Source: Rhodococcoides kyotonense
Lineage (GTDB): Bacteria; Actinomycetota; Actinomycetes; Mycobacteriales; Mycobacteriaceae
Length of the DNA: 64,000 nt
Reading direction: 5' to 3'
Assembly: GCF_001645385.1 (NCBI RefSeq)
Contig: NZ_LVHI01000006.1
Location: 1-64,000, forward strand
Below are positions 8,380-17,473 of this stretch, piece by piece (positions within the stretch are counted from its first letter, which is position 1; every line of letters starts with the position of its first letter). Under the pieces are notes generated by a model that searched no databases, was not told where the DNA came from, and saw only the letters and a program-made list of their open reading frames with translations. A program made the position numbers and the translations under genes.

Positions 8380-9722
8380 GCGCCGAGGAGGCTCTGGCCG
8401 CAGACGCGGACGATCTGTCCGGTGACGGCGTTGGACGCGGGAGAGGCGAAGTACGCCACCGTTTCTGCGACGTCGACGGTCTGGCCGCCCTGCAGCAGCG
8501 AGCTCATGCGTCGGCCTGCTTCGCGCGTCGCGAACGGAATGGCGGCCGTCATCGCGGTTTCGATGAAGCCCGGGGCGACGGCGTTGATGGTGATGTTCTT
8601 CTGCGCGAGAACCGGCGCCGACGCGTGCACGAGGCCGATGACACCCGCTTTCGACGTTCCGTAGTTGGTCTGGCCGCGGTTGCCCGCGATACCTGCAATA
8701 GAGGAGACGTCGACGACGCGGCCGCCTTCCTTCAGCGCCCCGGTTTTGACCAGGTGGTCGGTGATGCGTTGTGGGGCAAGCAGATTGACGCCGATGACGG
8801 AGTTCCAGCGACTCTCGTCCATGTTGGCGAGTGTCTTGTCGCGGGTGATGCCTGCGTTGTGGACGATGATGTCGGCGCCGCCGTGACGCTCGAGCAGGTG
8901 CTTCGACAGCACCTCGCCCGCGTCGTCCGCAGTGACGTCCAGCGCGAGCGACGTGCCGCCGACCTTGTTGGCGGTCTCGGACAGTGCTTCACCTGCAGCC
9001 GGGATGTCTGCGGCGACGACGGTGGCGCCGTCGCGTGCGAGTACTTCGGCGATCGTTGCGCCGATGCCGCGGGCAGCGCCGGTCACGACGGCGACCTTGC
9101 CTGCGAGCGGCTTGTCCCACGATGCGGGAGCTTCGGAGTCCTGATCGCCGACGGCGATGACCTGGCCGTCGACGAACGCCGACTTGGCCGACAGCAGGAA
9201 CCGCAGCGTCGATTCGAGTCCGGACAGCCCGGTCGACGCCTTCGGGGAGATGTAGACGAGCTGCGCCGTCGCACCCCGCTTGACCTCTTTGCCGACGCTT
9301 CGGGTGAAGCCTTCGAGGGCGCGCTGCGCGATGTGCTCGTCGACGCTGGCTGTCTTCTCGGGCGTCGTACCGATGACGACGACGCGCGCCGACGGCGCGA
9401 GATTGCGGATGACCGGCTGGAAGAACTGGAACAGCTGCTCGAGTTCGGAGACCTGACCGATGCCGGTGGCGTCGAACACGAGTGCGCCGTACTTCTCGTC
9501 GTGCGGCTGGGCCTGGGGGTAGTCGGACAGCAGGGTGCGCAGCGGTTCCACGAGTCGGCCGTTTCCGCCGATCAGTACGGGTCCTGCCAGCGGCGGTTCG
9601 CCTGCCTTGTAGCGCCGCAGCTTCTCGGGCTGCGGCAGTCCTGCCTGCTTGGCGATGAACGCGCCCGGCGCGGACGCCAGGAACGTGGAGTAAAGGTCTG
9701 GGGCTCCCTTGGTGGCTGCCAT
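8376..9722 (-). CDS. fabG4: 3-oxoacyl-(acyl carrier protein/CoA) reductase FabG4, high-molecular-weight SDR
   Basis: 448 residues, about 200 longer than an ordinary FabG. An N-terminal flavodoxin-like Rossmann domain precedes the working SDR domain. The latter holds the cofactor loop [12 protein letters not shown], the NAG strand HNAGITRD, and the catalytic Ser plus Y-x3-K in YGTSKAG. This is the architecture of mycobacterial FabG4, an NADH-dependent reductase acting on 3-oxoacyl thioesters. First gene of the fabG4-htdX pair, divergent from fadA2, with a CTTAC-N6-GTAAG dyad in the shared promoter gap. Together with FadA2 and HtdX it could run a thiolase/reductase/dehydratase cycle in either direction. 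Confidence 0.93.
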   Translation of the reverse strand: MAATKGAPDLYSTFLASAPGAFIAKQAGLPQPEKLRRYKAGEPPLAGPVLIGGNGRLVEPLRTLLSDYPQAQPHDEKYGALVFDATGIGQVSELEQLFQFFQPVIRNLAPSARVVVIGTTPEKTASVDEHIAQRALEGFTRSVGKEVKRGATAQLVYISPKASTGLSGLESTLRFLLSAKSAFVDGQVIAVGDQDSEAPASWDKPLAGKVAVVTGAARGIGATIAEVLARDGATVVAADIPAAGEALSETANKVGGTSLALDVTADDAGEVLSKHLLERHGGADIIVHNAGITRDKTLANMDESRWNSVIGVNLLAPQRITDHLVKTGALKEGGRVVDVSSIAGIAGNRGQTNYGTSKAGVIGLVHASAPVLAQKNITINAVAPGFIETAMTAAIPFATREAGRRMSSLLQGGQTVDVAETVAYFASPASNAVTGQIVRVCGQSLLGA

Positions 9723-9775
9723 GTCCTACCTTTCATTCGGCGCCGCGAAGCGCTCGACCGGGTGTCGACAACCAA

Positions 9776-9791
9776 CTTACTCGTCAGTAAG
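9776..9791. promoter_or_regulatory. Candidate TetR operator in the fabG4-fadA2 divergent promoter (CTTAC-N6-GTAAG)
   Basis: CTTAC TCGTCA GTAAG, a perfect 5-6-5 dyad lying 54 bp before fabG4 and 44 bp before fadA2. It shares spacing and half-sites with the tetR upstream site and, more loosely, with GCTAC-TCGTCG-GTAAC before fadE5. Placed between divergent genes it could silence both promoters at once. Confidence 0.65.
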
Positions 9792-9834
9792 ATGAAACTC
9801 CACCAGGGCTATTTCAGCGATGTTGGGAGACGCA

Positions 9835-11133
9835 GTGACAAGCAAGCAGCTACGACCGGTCGCAATTGTCGGTGGCAACCGCATCCCGTTCGCGCGCTCG
9901 GACAAGAAGTACGCACAGGCCTCGAACCAGGATATGCTCACCGCCACGCTCGATGGGCTCGTCAGCCGATTCGGCCTGCAAGGGGAGCGTCTCGGACTCG
10001 TCGTCGCAGGCGCGGTGTTGAAGCACAGCCGCGACTTCAACCTCACTCGTGAGTCCGTTCTCGGAAGCGCTCTGAGCCCGTACACCCCGGCCTACGACCT
10101 GCAGCAGGCGTGCGGCACCGGTCTGCAGTCGGTCATCGCGGTCGGCGACGCCATCGCCTCGGGCCGCATCGATGCGGGCATCGGCGGTGGCGTCGACACC
10201 ACGTCGGACGCACCGATCGGCGTCAACGACGAGCTCCGCGAATTTCTGCTGTCGCTCAACCGCGCGAAGTCGACGACCGATCGCATCAAGCTGCTCGGCA
10301 ACGTCCGCCCGTCGATGCTCGGCATCGAGATTCCGCGCAACGGCGAGCCGCGGACCGGCCTGTCCATGGGTGAGCACGCCGCGATCACCGCCAAAGAATT
10401 CGGTGTTCGACGCGAGGACCAGGACGAACTCGCCGCCGCCAGCCACAAGAACATGGCCGCCGCGTACGACCGCGGTTTCTTCGACGACTTGGTGACGCCT
10501 TTCCTAGGCCTCACCCGCGACGACAACCTGCGCCCCGGATCGACCGTCGAGAAACTGTCGACGCTCAAGCCCGTGTTCGGAAACAAGCTCGGCGACGCCA
10601 CCATGACGGCCGGTAACTCGACGCCTCTCACCGATGGTGCGTCGGCCGCGTTGCTGTCGACCGACGAGTGGGCGGCCGAGCGGAACCTGCCCGTGCTCGC
10701 GCACCTCGTCGATTCCGAGACCGCAGCCGTCGATTACATCCACGGCAACAGCTCGTTCAAGGACGGCCTGTTGATGGCGCCGACCTACGCTATTCCGCGT
10801 CTGCTCGCTCGTAACGGTCTGACGCTGCAGGACTTCGACTACTACGAGATCCATGAAGCGTTCGCGTCGGTCGTGCTCGCCACGTTGCAGGCGTTCGAGA
10901 GCGACGAGTACTGCAAGGAGCGCTTGGGCCTCGATTCGGCGCTCGGGTCGATCGACCGCAGCAAGCTCAATGTCAACGGATCCTCGCTCGCGGCGGGCCA
11001 CCCGTTCGCCGCGACCGGTGGTCGCATCGTCGCATCGCTGGCCAAGATGCTCGCCGAGAAGGGGTCGGGCCGTGGCCTGATCTCGATCTGCGCAGCCGGT
11101 GGTCAGGGTGTGACCGCCATCATCGAGCGCTGA
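9835..11133 (+). CDS. fadA2: Acetyl-CoA C-acyltransferase (thiolase) FadA2
   Basis: 432 residues, the normal size for FadA2. Thiolase landmarks are present in order: nucleophile Cys in QQACGTGLQS, the HEAFA histidine, the AAGHPFAATGGR loop, and the second active-site Cys in SICAAGGQG. The enzyme cleaves 3-ketoacyl-CoA with CoA to acetyl-CoA, or runs in reverse as a condensing step. A GTG start preceded by GGGAGA is preferred over an ATG 15 nt upstream that has no ribosome site. Divergent from fabG4-htdX; fadE5, its neighbour in mycobacteria, is here displaced by about 6 kb of accessory genes. Confidence 0.92.
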   Translation: MTSKQLRPVAIVGGNRIPFARSDKKYAQASNQDMLTATLDGLVSRFGLQGERLGLVVAGAVLKHSRDFNLTRESVLGSALSPYTPAYDLQQACGTGLQSVIAVGDAIASGRIDAGIGGGVDTTSDAPIGVNDELREFLLSLNRAKSTTDRIKLLGNVRPSMLGIEIPRNGEPRTGLSMGEHAAITAKEFGVRREDQDELAAASHKNMAAAYDRGFFDDLVTPFLGLTRDDNLRPGSTVEKLSTLKPVFGNKLGDATMTAGNSTPLTDGASAALLSTDEWAAERNLPVLAHLVDSETAAVDYIHGNSSFKDGLLMAPTYAIPRLLARNGLTLQDFDYYEIHEAFASVVLATLQAFESDEYCKERLGLDSALGSIDRSKLNVNGSSLAAGHPFAATGGRIVASLAKMLAEKGSGRGLISICAAGGQGVTAIIER

Positions 11134-11190
11134 GTCAGCGCACCTACACGGGGTCGACGGTCGGCAGGAGTGGAGCCGGCGGAGCGATCC

Positions 11191-11235
11191 GGTCGGCAGA
11201 TCCGTCAAACGAGGGGTTTATGGATCTGCCGACCG
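11191..11235 (+). promoter_or_regulatory. 14-bp inverted repeat flanking the start codon of the next gene
   Basis: CGGTCGGCAGATCC at 11191 pairs perfectly with its complement at 11222-11235, just inside the coding sequence. The loop holds the GAGGGG ribosome site, and the ATG lies at the base of the stem. In mRNA this could sequester initiation; in DNA it is an operator-like dyad. No ligand or binder is known. Confidence 0.5.
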
Positions 11236-11699
11236 TGAGATCGGACGCCGACAGGTACGTCTATCGCGCCCCGATGCGGGGTGCCGTCGATCGTGCACTC
11301 GAGCTGGGCGTGGTCGGAGTCGGTGGTCGATTGGATGCGGTTCCCGTCGATTTCGCCGACGCGGTCGCGCGGACGGATCGGCTGTACGACGAGCGCACGG
11401 CGCGTCGGCTGGAGCGGTTCGCCGCTGTTCCCGACCTGTCGTTCGTCTGGACTCGCTCCGCTGACGGAGACTATTTCCTCGGGCAGATCGACGGGCCCTG
11501 GCGGTACGACGCCTCGGCCTCGGACGTGGATTTGGTGAATGTGCGGCCGTGCCGTTGGGTGACTGTGCCCGAACATCGCGTTCCGGCGGCCACTGTGCGC
11601 ACTTTCGCCCGTGGCGGCCGCAACTTTCAGCAGACAAATGATGCGAATGTCGGCAGGCTCAGCGCGGAGATCTGGACAGTTACTCATTCGAACGAATGA
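11220..11699 (+). CDS. Conserved actinobacterial protein of unknown function
   Basis: 159 residues, no signal or membrane segment. The central part, LSFVWTRSADGDYFLGQIDG, then WRYDAS and NVRPCRWVTV, has the alternating beta pattern and Trp/Arg-rich surface of small PUA/EVE-like folds. That resemblance is only by eye. The end, RTFARGGRNFQQ, looks like a conserved tail. I do not recognise a named family with confidence. It follows fadA2 in the same direction after 86 bp but has its own inverted repeat around the start, so it may be independently controlled. It belongs to the accessory stretch between fadA2 and fadE5. Confidence 0.7.
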   Translation: MDLPTVRSDADRYVYRAPMRGAVDRALELGVVGVGGRLDAVPVDFADAVARTDRLYDERTARRLERFAAVPDLSFVWTRSADGDYFLGQIDGPWRYDASASDVDLVNVRPCRWVTVPEHRVPAATVRTFARGGRNFQQTNDANVGRLSAEIWTVTHSNE

Positions 11700-11915
11700 A
11701 TCTCGAGAGACAGTCCAACGTCCGTTGTAACGCATCACAAAGACCGGCGATACTGGGAGTGGCTCCGCACTGCTGCCTGACCCCCGACCCGGCAGCGGTG
11801 CGGGGCCACCTTCGTATTGTCGACCCAATCCTCCGAAGCGAAGGTTCGGTTGCGCCCGCGTAAGCTTCGTGGCGGATGTCGATTGGATTGCTGGGGGTTC
11901 GGGAGGGCCGAGAAC

Positions 11916-14222
11916 GTGAGCGTCGGTGGAGACGGTAGGGACAGGCGTGGAGACCAGCCGGATCCCGACGAAGGTACTTCCGCCGGCCAGGATGCCGCAC
12001 CCGACGTCCCCCCGTACGACGCTCCCACCGAGGTTCTCCGCGCGATCGATCCGAACGAACCGGCCCCCGAGACCGCTCCCGAAAAGCCCGTAGCCGGTCA
12101 GCACGAGGCGCCCGTCGACCCGCCGACCGAGGCCTATTCGGCGCTCGCGCCCTCCGACGCCGCAACACCGGACGACGTCGACTCGGCCGCGCCCACGGTA
12201 GCTCAGCCGGCGGTGCCGCAGTCCGACGCGCAGCAGCCGGAAACACCAGGGCCCGAAACCACGCAGACCGAAACACTGCAGCCCGAAAAACTAGAGCCCG
12301 GAACATCCGAGCCCGAAACGCTCCGGCCCGAAACACCCGAGCCCGCAACACCCGAGCCCGCAACACCCGCGCCCGCAACACCCGAGCCCGAAACACTCGC
12401 GCCCGCCGCCCCGGCCCAGCAGTCCGAGGCCGACGGTCCGTCGAAGCGAGTGAAGATCGCGGTCGTCGCGGGAGCCGCCGTCGCGATTCTCGGGGTGTTC
12501 TACACGGCCGACATGCTGTCGACGAGCGGGTCGGTGCCCCGCGGTGTCACGGTTGCCGGTATCTCGGTCGGCGGTCTGAGTCACGACGACGCCGAGGAAC
12601 GTCTGCAGTCCGAGCTCGGCGCACGCGTCGACCAGCCGGTGCGTGTGATCGCCGGCGACCAAGATCTCGAATTGGTCCCTGCTGCAGCAGGTCTCGACGT
12701 CGACTGGGCGTCGACGCTCGATCGGGCCGGGTCACAGCCGATCAACCCCTTCACGCGACTGGCGTCGTTCTTCACCGACCGCGAGATCGGTGTGCAGTCG
12801 ACGGTCGACGAACCCGCGCTCGACGCGGCCGTGGAATCGATTCGCGCACAGACGGATCGGCAGCCGACCGAAGGCGACGTCGTCTTCGAGGGCTCCACGC
12901 CCGTCGCGGTGACGCCTGCACCGGGTCAGTCCGTCGACGTGACGGCGGCGCGCGACGAGATCGAATCGAACTGGGCTTTCGGCACTGTCGAGCTTCCGGT
13001 CGAGACGGTGGATGTGACGGTGCACCAGGACGAGGTCGACCGCGTTCTTCGAGATGTCGCGACGCCGGCCGTCTCCGCGCCGGTCGTGTTCACCGGTCGA
13101 GGTGATGCCACCGCCGTCCTCGCGCCGGACGCCATCGCGAGCGTCGTCTCGTTCGAGCCGGACGGAAACGGTGCTCTCGCAGAGAGATACGACGCGCAGG
13201 CCGCCACCGCGATTCTCGCCCCGCAGTTGGCGTCGACGGAAACCCAGCCCAAGGATGCGTCGTTCGCGCTCGGAGGCGGTGCGCCGACGGTGGTGCCCGG
13301 TGTCGTCGGCGAACTCGTCCAGTGGCCGAAGACGTTGGAGCAGTTGCCGACTCTGCTCGGATCCTCCGACTCGCGGTCGACCGAGGCCGTCTACGACCAG
13401 GCGCAACCCGCGTTGACGACGGAAGGCGCGCAGGCGCTCGGAATCAACGAGGTCATCGGCGAGTTCACGACAGGCGGGTTCGAGTACGCGTCAGGTGTCA
13501 ACATTCGTCTGACCGCCGACATCGTCAACGGCGCTCTCGTGAAGCCGGGAGAAACGTTCTCGCTCAACGAGTACACCGGGCCCCGTGGGTCGGCGCAGGG
13601 ATTCGTCGAGTCCGGCATCATCGACAACGGCCGACCCGATCGTGCCGTCGGCGGCGGCATCAGTCAGTTCGCGACGACGCTGTACAACGCGTCGTACTTC
13701 GGTGGCATGGAAGACGCCGGGCACACCGAACACAGCTACTACATCAGCCGCTACCCGGAAGCGCGTGAGGCGACGGTGTTCGAGGGCGCGATCGACCTGA
13801 AGTTCACCAACCCGACCAAGACTGGTGTGCTGATCGAGTCGTTCGGTACGAGTTCCAATGTCACGGTGCGCCTTTGGGGCACCAAGACGGTCGACGTCGA
13901 GTCGATCACCGGACCGCGCACCAACCCGACGAGCCCGAACACGATCACGTTGCCCGCGGGCAGCGCGTGCGTACCGTCGAGCGGTGGACCGGGATTCACG
14001 GCAAGCGACACCAGGGTGATCACGGATGTGGCGTCGGGCAACGAGATCTCGCGCAACACGCGGACGGTCAAGTACGACCCGATCCCGATAGTCAGGTGCG
14101 TCTCAGCCGAGCCTGAGCCGGAGCCGGAGGCGCCTGCCGATTCGCCGTCCGAGGAGACCCCGGCGAATCGGCCCGCGCCCGCCGAACCGCCTGCGGCGAC
14201 CCCACCGCCGGACGGCGAGTAG
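11916..14222 (+). CDS. VanW family cell-envelope protein with long Pro/Glu/Thr-rich cytoplasmic tail
   Basis: 768 residues. The first 175 are acidic and rich in Pro, Glu and Thr. One helix (about 178-200, VKIAVVAGAAVAILGVFYTA) places the rest outside. Two peptidoglycan-binding-4-like repeats (about 210-400) lead to the VanW domain (about 510-660), recognised by GETFSLNEYTGPR, GGGISQFATTLYNASYFGG and HSYYISRYPEAREATV. The tail is Pro-rich. VanW was first seen in glycopeptide-resistance clusters, but its biochemical role is not established. A GTG with GGGAGGG 8 nt upstream was chosen over an earlier start that lacks a ribosome site. It abuts the convergent SGNH gene: the stops form TAGCTA with no spacer. 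Confidence 0.87.
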   Translation: MSVGGDGRDRRGDQPDPDEGTSAGQDAAPDVPPYDAPTEVLRAIDPNEPAPETAPEKPVAGQHEAPVDPPTEAYSALAPSDAATPDDVDSAAPTVAQPAVPQSDAQQPETPGPETTQTETLQPEKLEPGTSEPETLRPETPEPATPEPATPAPATPEPETLAPAAPAQQSEADGPSKRVKIAVVAGAAVAILGVFYTADMLSTSGSVPRGVTVAGISVGGLSHDDAEERLQSELGARVDQPVRVIAGDQDLELVPAAAGLDVDWASTLDRAGSQPINPFTRLASFFTDREIGVQSTVDEPALDAAVESIRAQTDRQPTEGDVVFEGSTPVAVTPAPGQSVDVTAARDEIESNWAFGTVELPVETVDVTVHQDEVDRVLRDVATPAVSAPVVFTGRGDATAVLAPDAIASVVSFEPDGNGALAERYDAQAATAILAPQLASTETQPKDASFALGGGAPTVVPGVVGELVQWPKTLEQLPTLLGSSDSRSTEAVYDQAQPALTTEGAQALGINEVIGEFTTGGFEYASGVNIRLTADIVNGALVKPGETFSLNEYTGPRGSAQGFVESGIIDNGRPDRAVGGGISQFATTLYNASYFGGMEDAGHTEHSYYISRYPEAREATVFEGAIDLKFTNPTKTGVLIESFGTSSNVTVRLWGTKTVDVESITGPRTNPTSPNTITLPAGSACVPSSGGPGFTASDTRVITDVASGNEISRNTRTVKYDPIPIVRCVSAEPEPEPEAPADSPSEETPANRPAPAEPPAATPPPDGE
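12240..12410 (+). repeat. Degenerate 12-bp tandem repeats encoding the Pro-Glu-Thr linker of the VanW protein
   Basis: Units like cccgaaacacccgag and cccgcaacacccgag repeat many times, giving the peptide rhythm PETPEPATPEPATPAPATPEPE. Such in-frame repeats expand or shrink by slippage, so the linker length probably differs between strains. Confidence 0.8.
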
Positions 14223-14984
14223 CTACAGCGACTGCAACGACGAATGTTTCGGCGCCACACCGTCACCCGACGACGTGCCGCGCAATCGTCTCGACACCCA
14301 CGGTCCTGCGAACGACCTGACCCACTCCGTGTTCTCCCGACGCCTCTCGGCGGCCGCGAGAGGAGGCAGGGGATCGAGGGCGTCGACCTCGATCGAGTGG
14401 GGGACGCCCAGGAAGTCGAGTACTTCCGCTGCCATCCGTGTGTGACCGAGGGTCGACATGTGCAGTCGGTCCCAGTCCCACATACGTGGGTCGTCGTAGC
14501 CGTCGAAACGCCAGTAGTCGACGAGCTCGACGCCACGGCGTTCGGCGACGCCGCGGAGCAGCTCGTTGTAGATCGCGGTGCGACCGCGGAGCATGCGGAA
14601 GATCGGTGACCAGCCGGCGTCGTAGGCGGTGAAGGCAACGACGCGCGCTCCCGTGGCCTTCAGATCGGCGAGGGCCGCGTCGTAGCGGGCGACGATGCCG
14701 TCGATATCGACCTTCGGCCGCATCATGTCGTTTCCGCCCGCGTAGATGGTGACGAGATCCGGGGCCGCCTCGATCGCGATGCCGACCTGGTCCTCGATCA
14801 CCTGGTCCAGAAGCTTGCCGCGGACGGCGAGGTTCGCGTAGCGGAACTCTAGATTGCCGACGGCCAACTGCTCGGCGACGCGATCTGCCCAGCCCTTGAC
14901 GCCGTTCGGGCTGGCGGGGTCGGTGTCTCCGACGCCCTCGGTGAACGAATCTCCGAGCGCGATGTAGCTGTCGATCCTTGGCAC
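14223..14984 (-). CDS. SGNH/GDSL-family lipase or esterase
   Basis: 253 residues. The four SGNH blocks are visible: GDSFTEG (Ser nucleophile, near residue 12), an ANLAVRG block with Gly, GGNDMM with Asn, and DRLHMSTLGH with the Asp-x2-His pair. No signal peptide, so a cytoplasmic hydrolase acting on acyl or acetyl esters is likely, though the substrate is unknown. Start is a GTG with GGAGG 7 nt upstream. The tail after residue 200 is basic and poorly structured. The gene is convergent with and directly abutting the VanW gene. Confidence 0.9.
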   Translation of the reverse strand: MPRIDSYIALGDSFTEGVGDTDPASPNGVKGWADRVAEQLAVGNLEFRYANLAVRGKLLDQVIEDQVGIAIEAAPDLVTIYAGGNDMMRPKVDIDGIVARYDAALADLKATGARVVAFTAYDAGWSPIFRMLRGRTAIYNELLRGVAERRGVELVDYWRFDGYDDPRMWDWDRLHMSTLGHTRMAAEVLDFLGVPHSIEVDALDPLPPLAAAERRRENTEWVRSFAGPWVSRRLRGTSSGDGVAPKHSSLQSL

Positions 14985-15149
14985 GTTCCGGCCTCCGTAC
15001 TCTTGCTAACTATTTATTCCAGAGAGTCCAGCGTCGCGCGTCGCCATTTCATTCCCCCTCGAAAGAATCACGATGATTCTGACCGTGGACACGCGAATCT
15101 CGACCGGGTTGGCTGGACGTGCACGTGTTCTCCGATCGAAAGTAGGCGC

Positions 15150-16150
<1,001 letters not shown>

Positions 16151-16188
16151 CGTCCATACGCCCTCGTACGGCTGATCGAGAGAAAGCC

Positions 16189-16256
16189 GCTCACCGTTTC
16201 GCCAGGTGCACGGCAAATGGCCAACGATTACGCGCGCGTCTGGCGAACTGGTGAGC
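16189..16256 (+). repeat. 68-bp palindromic repeat, copy 1
   Basis: Begins GCTCACCGTTTCGCCAG and ends CTGGCGAACTGGTGAGC, a 17-bp inverted pair with two central mismatches, enclosing about 34 bp that include cacggcaaatggccaacg. The second copy at 17336 is in the same direction and differs at only five of 68 positions. The layout (outer 7-bp box, short unpaired step, inner 8-bp box, centre) resembles an integron attC site or a small REP element. Confidence 0.85.
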
Positions 16257-16376
16257 ATGTGTCGACGGACCTCTTTACGGTACGTCCGTGCCGGAATTCA
16301 TCCACAGGCCCTGAACTTGTGCACAGATTGCGGCGGAGCCCGTTCGGGAGCGTTGGCAGCGTGCAGTCTTGGCGGC

Positions 16377-17333
16377 ATGGAACTCGATCCCACCCGGCTG
16401 CTCAGTCGTCGCGACGCGTTGTCGATGGGCCTGGCCGACCACGAAATTCGCGCGCTGCGCACGAGCGGCGGCTGGAGGACGCTGCACCACGGCAACTACA
16501 TCGGTGCAGACCACTCGGACGCTCTCGACGCCAGGTCCACGCATCGACTACTCATCGACGCGGTCCTGCCCACGTTGTCGGACAAGGCAGTGGTGAGTCA
16601 TGAATCGGCTGCGATACTTCATGGACTTCCCCTCTACGGGGTCGATTTGTCACGGGTCCACGTGACACGTGATCGGCGTGGTGGTGGCCGGACATCGAAA
16701 GGGGTGGTGACGCACTGTTCGCCCCTCGGCGAAGTTGTGATCGTCGACGGCTTTCGAACCACGACACTCGCACGCACACTCGTCGACATCGCTCGGACCA
16801 TGTCACTGGATACCGCGGTGGTGCTCGGTGATGTCGCGATGAGGCACGGCGCATCGCTCGACGAAGTCGCAGAGGAATTGGAACGTGCACGTCGATGGCA
16901 GGGCATCGCCTCTGCCCGGCGTGTCGCGGACATGGTGGACGCGCGGAGCGAAAGCGTCGCCGAGTCGTTGAGTCGAATTCGGCTGCATCAGCACGGTTTT
17001 CGGGACGTCGAGCTACAGGTTGAGGTTCGCGATCCGAGGGGCAGGTTCCTCGGACGAAGTGATTTCGGTGTGACGCCCGCGGTCATGGGTGAGTGCGACG
17101 GCAAGGTGAAGTACGGGAAATTCCTTCGCCCTGGACAGGATCCCGGGGACGCTGTCTTCGAGGAGAAGAAGCGAGAGGACTCGATCCGCGACACCGGACT
17201 GCAGGTCGTCAGGTGGACGTGGAGCGAGATCTTCACGTTCGACGTCGTAGTGGACCGCATCCGTCGAGCGATCGTGAGGGCCGAGAACTCCCCGAAGCCG
17301 ACGGCCAGCGTGCGGCCGGGAAAGCTCCGTTAG
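16377..17333 (+). CDS. AbiEi-like N-terminal domain protein with PD-(D/E)XK-like C-terminus
   Basis: 318 residues. The N-terminus (about 1-60) resembles the winged-helix AbiEi antitoxin-type domain common in actinobacteria: LLSRRDALSMGLADHEIRAL followed by WRTLHHGNY. The middle has the SHESAAILHGLPLYG and TTTLARTLVDIAR blocks of the same family. The C-terminal third has GRSDFG, then GECDGKVKYG and a terminal VVRWTWSEIF. This Asp ... Glu-x-Asp-x-Lys spacing looks like a PD-(D/E)XK or DUF559 nuclease fold. No AbiEii toxin gene is adjacent. The gene is bracketed by two direct 68-bp palindromes, the second only 3 bp after the stop. A defence or mobile-cassette role is inference. Confidence 0.78.
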   Translation: MELDPTRLLSRRDALSMGLADHEIRALRTSGGWRTLHHGNYIGADHSDALDARSTHRLLIDAVLPTLSDKAVVSHESAAILHGLPLYGVDLSRVHVTRDRRGGGRTSKGVVTHCSPLGEVVIVDGFRTTTLARTLVDIARTMSLDTAVVLGDVAMRHGASLDEVAEELERARRWQGIASARRVADMVDARSESVAESLSRIRLHQHGFRDVELQVEVRDPRGRFLGRSDFGVTPAVMGECDGKVKYGKFLRPGQDPGDAVFEEKKREDSIRDTGLQVVRWTWSEIFTFDVVVDRIRRAIVRAENSPKPTASVRPGKLR

Positions 17334-17335
17334 TG

Positions 17336-17403
17336 GCTCACCGTTTTGCCAGGTGCACGGCAAATGGCCAACGATTACGCGTGCGCCTAGCGAAATGGTG
17401 AGC
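17336..17403 (+). repeat. 68-bp palindromic repeat, copy 2
   Basis: Starts 3 bp after the AbiEi-like stop codon, in the same orientation as copy 1. Sequence gctcaccgttttgccagg ... tagcgaaatggtgagc, with the same length and 63 of 68 matching bases. Together the two copies bracket exactly one gene, the layout expected of a gene cassette or of a unit moved by recombination between repeats. Confidence 0.85.
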
Positions 17404-17430
17404 GCCTGCACGCAGAACCCCGAAACGCGA

Positions 17431-17459
17431 ACGGCCGCACCCGAGTCGGGTGCGGCCGT
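17431..17459 (-). terminator. Hairpin terminator downstream of fadE5
   Basis: Perfect 14-bp arms (acggccgcacccga / tcgggtgcggccgt) around one G, placed 15 bp after the fadE5 stop. Very GC-rich and without a strong T-run, as is common in actinobacteria. Confidence 0.75.
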
Positions 17460-17473
17460 CGAGAAGCCGAATA

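Noticed and set aside
12300-12410. CRISPR or regulatory repeat in the VanW gene
   Set aside because: Repeats are in frame and encode a Pro-Glu-Thr linker.
16189-17403. Complete toxin-antitoxin pair (AbiEi/AbiEii)
   Set aside because: Only the AbiEi-like gene is present; no nucleotidyltransferase toxin gene lies on either side.
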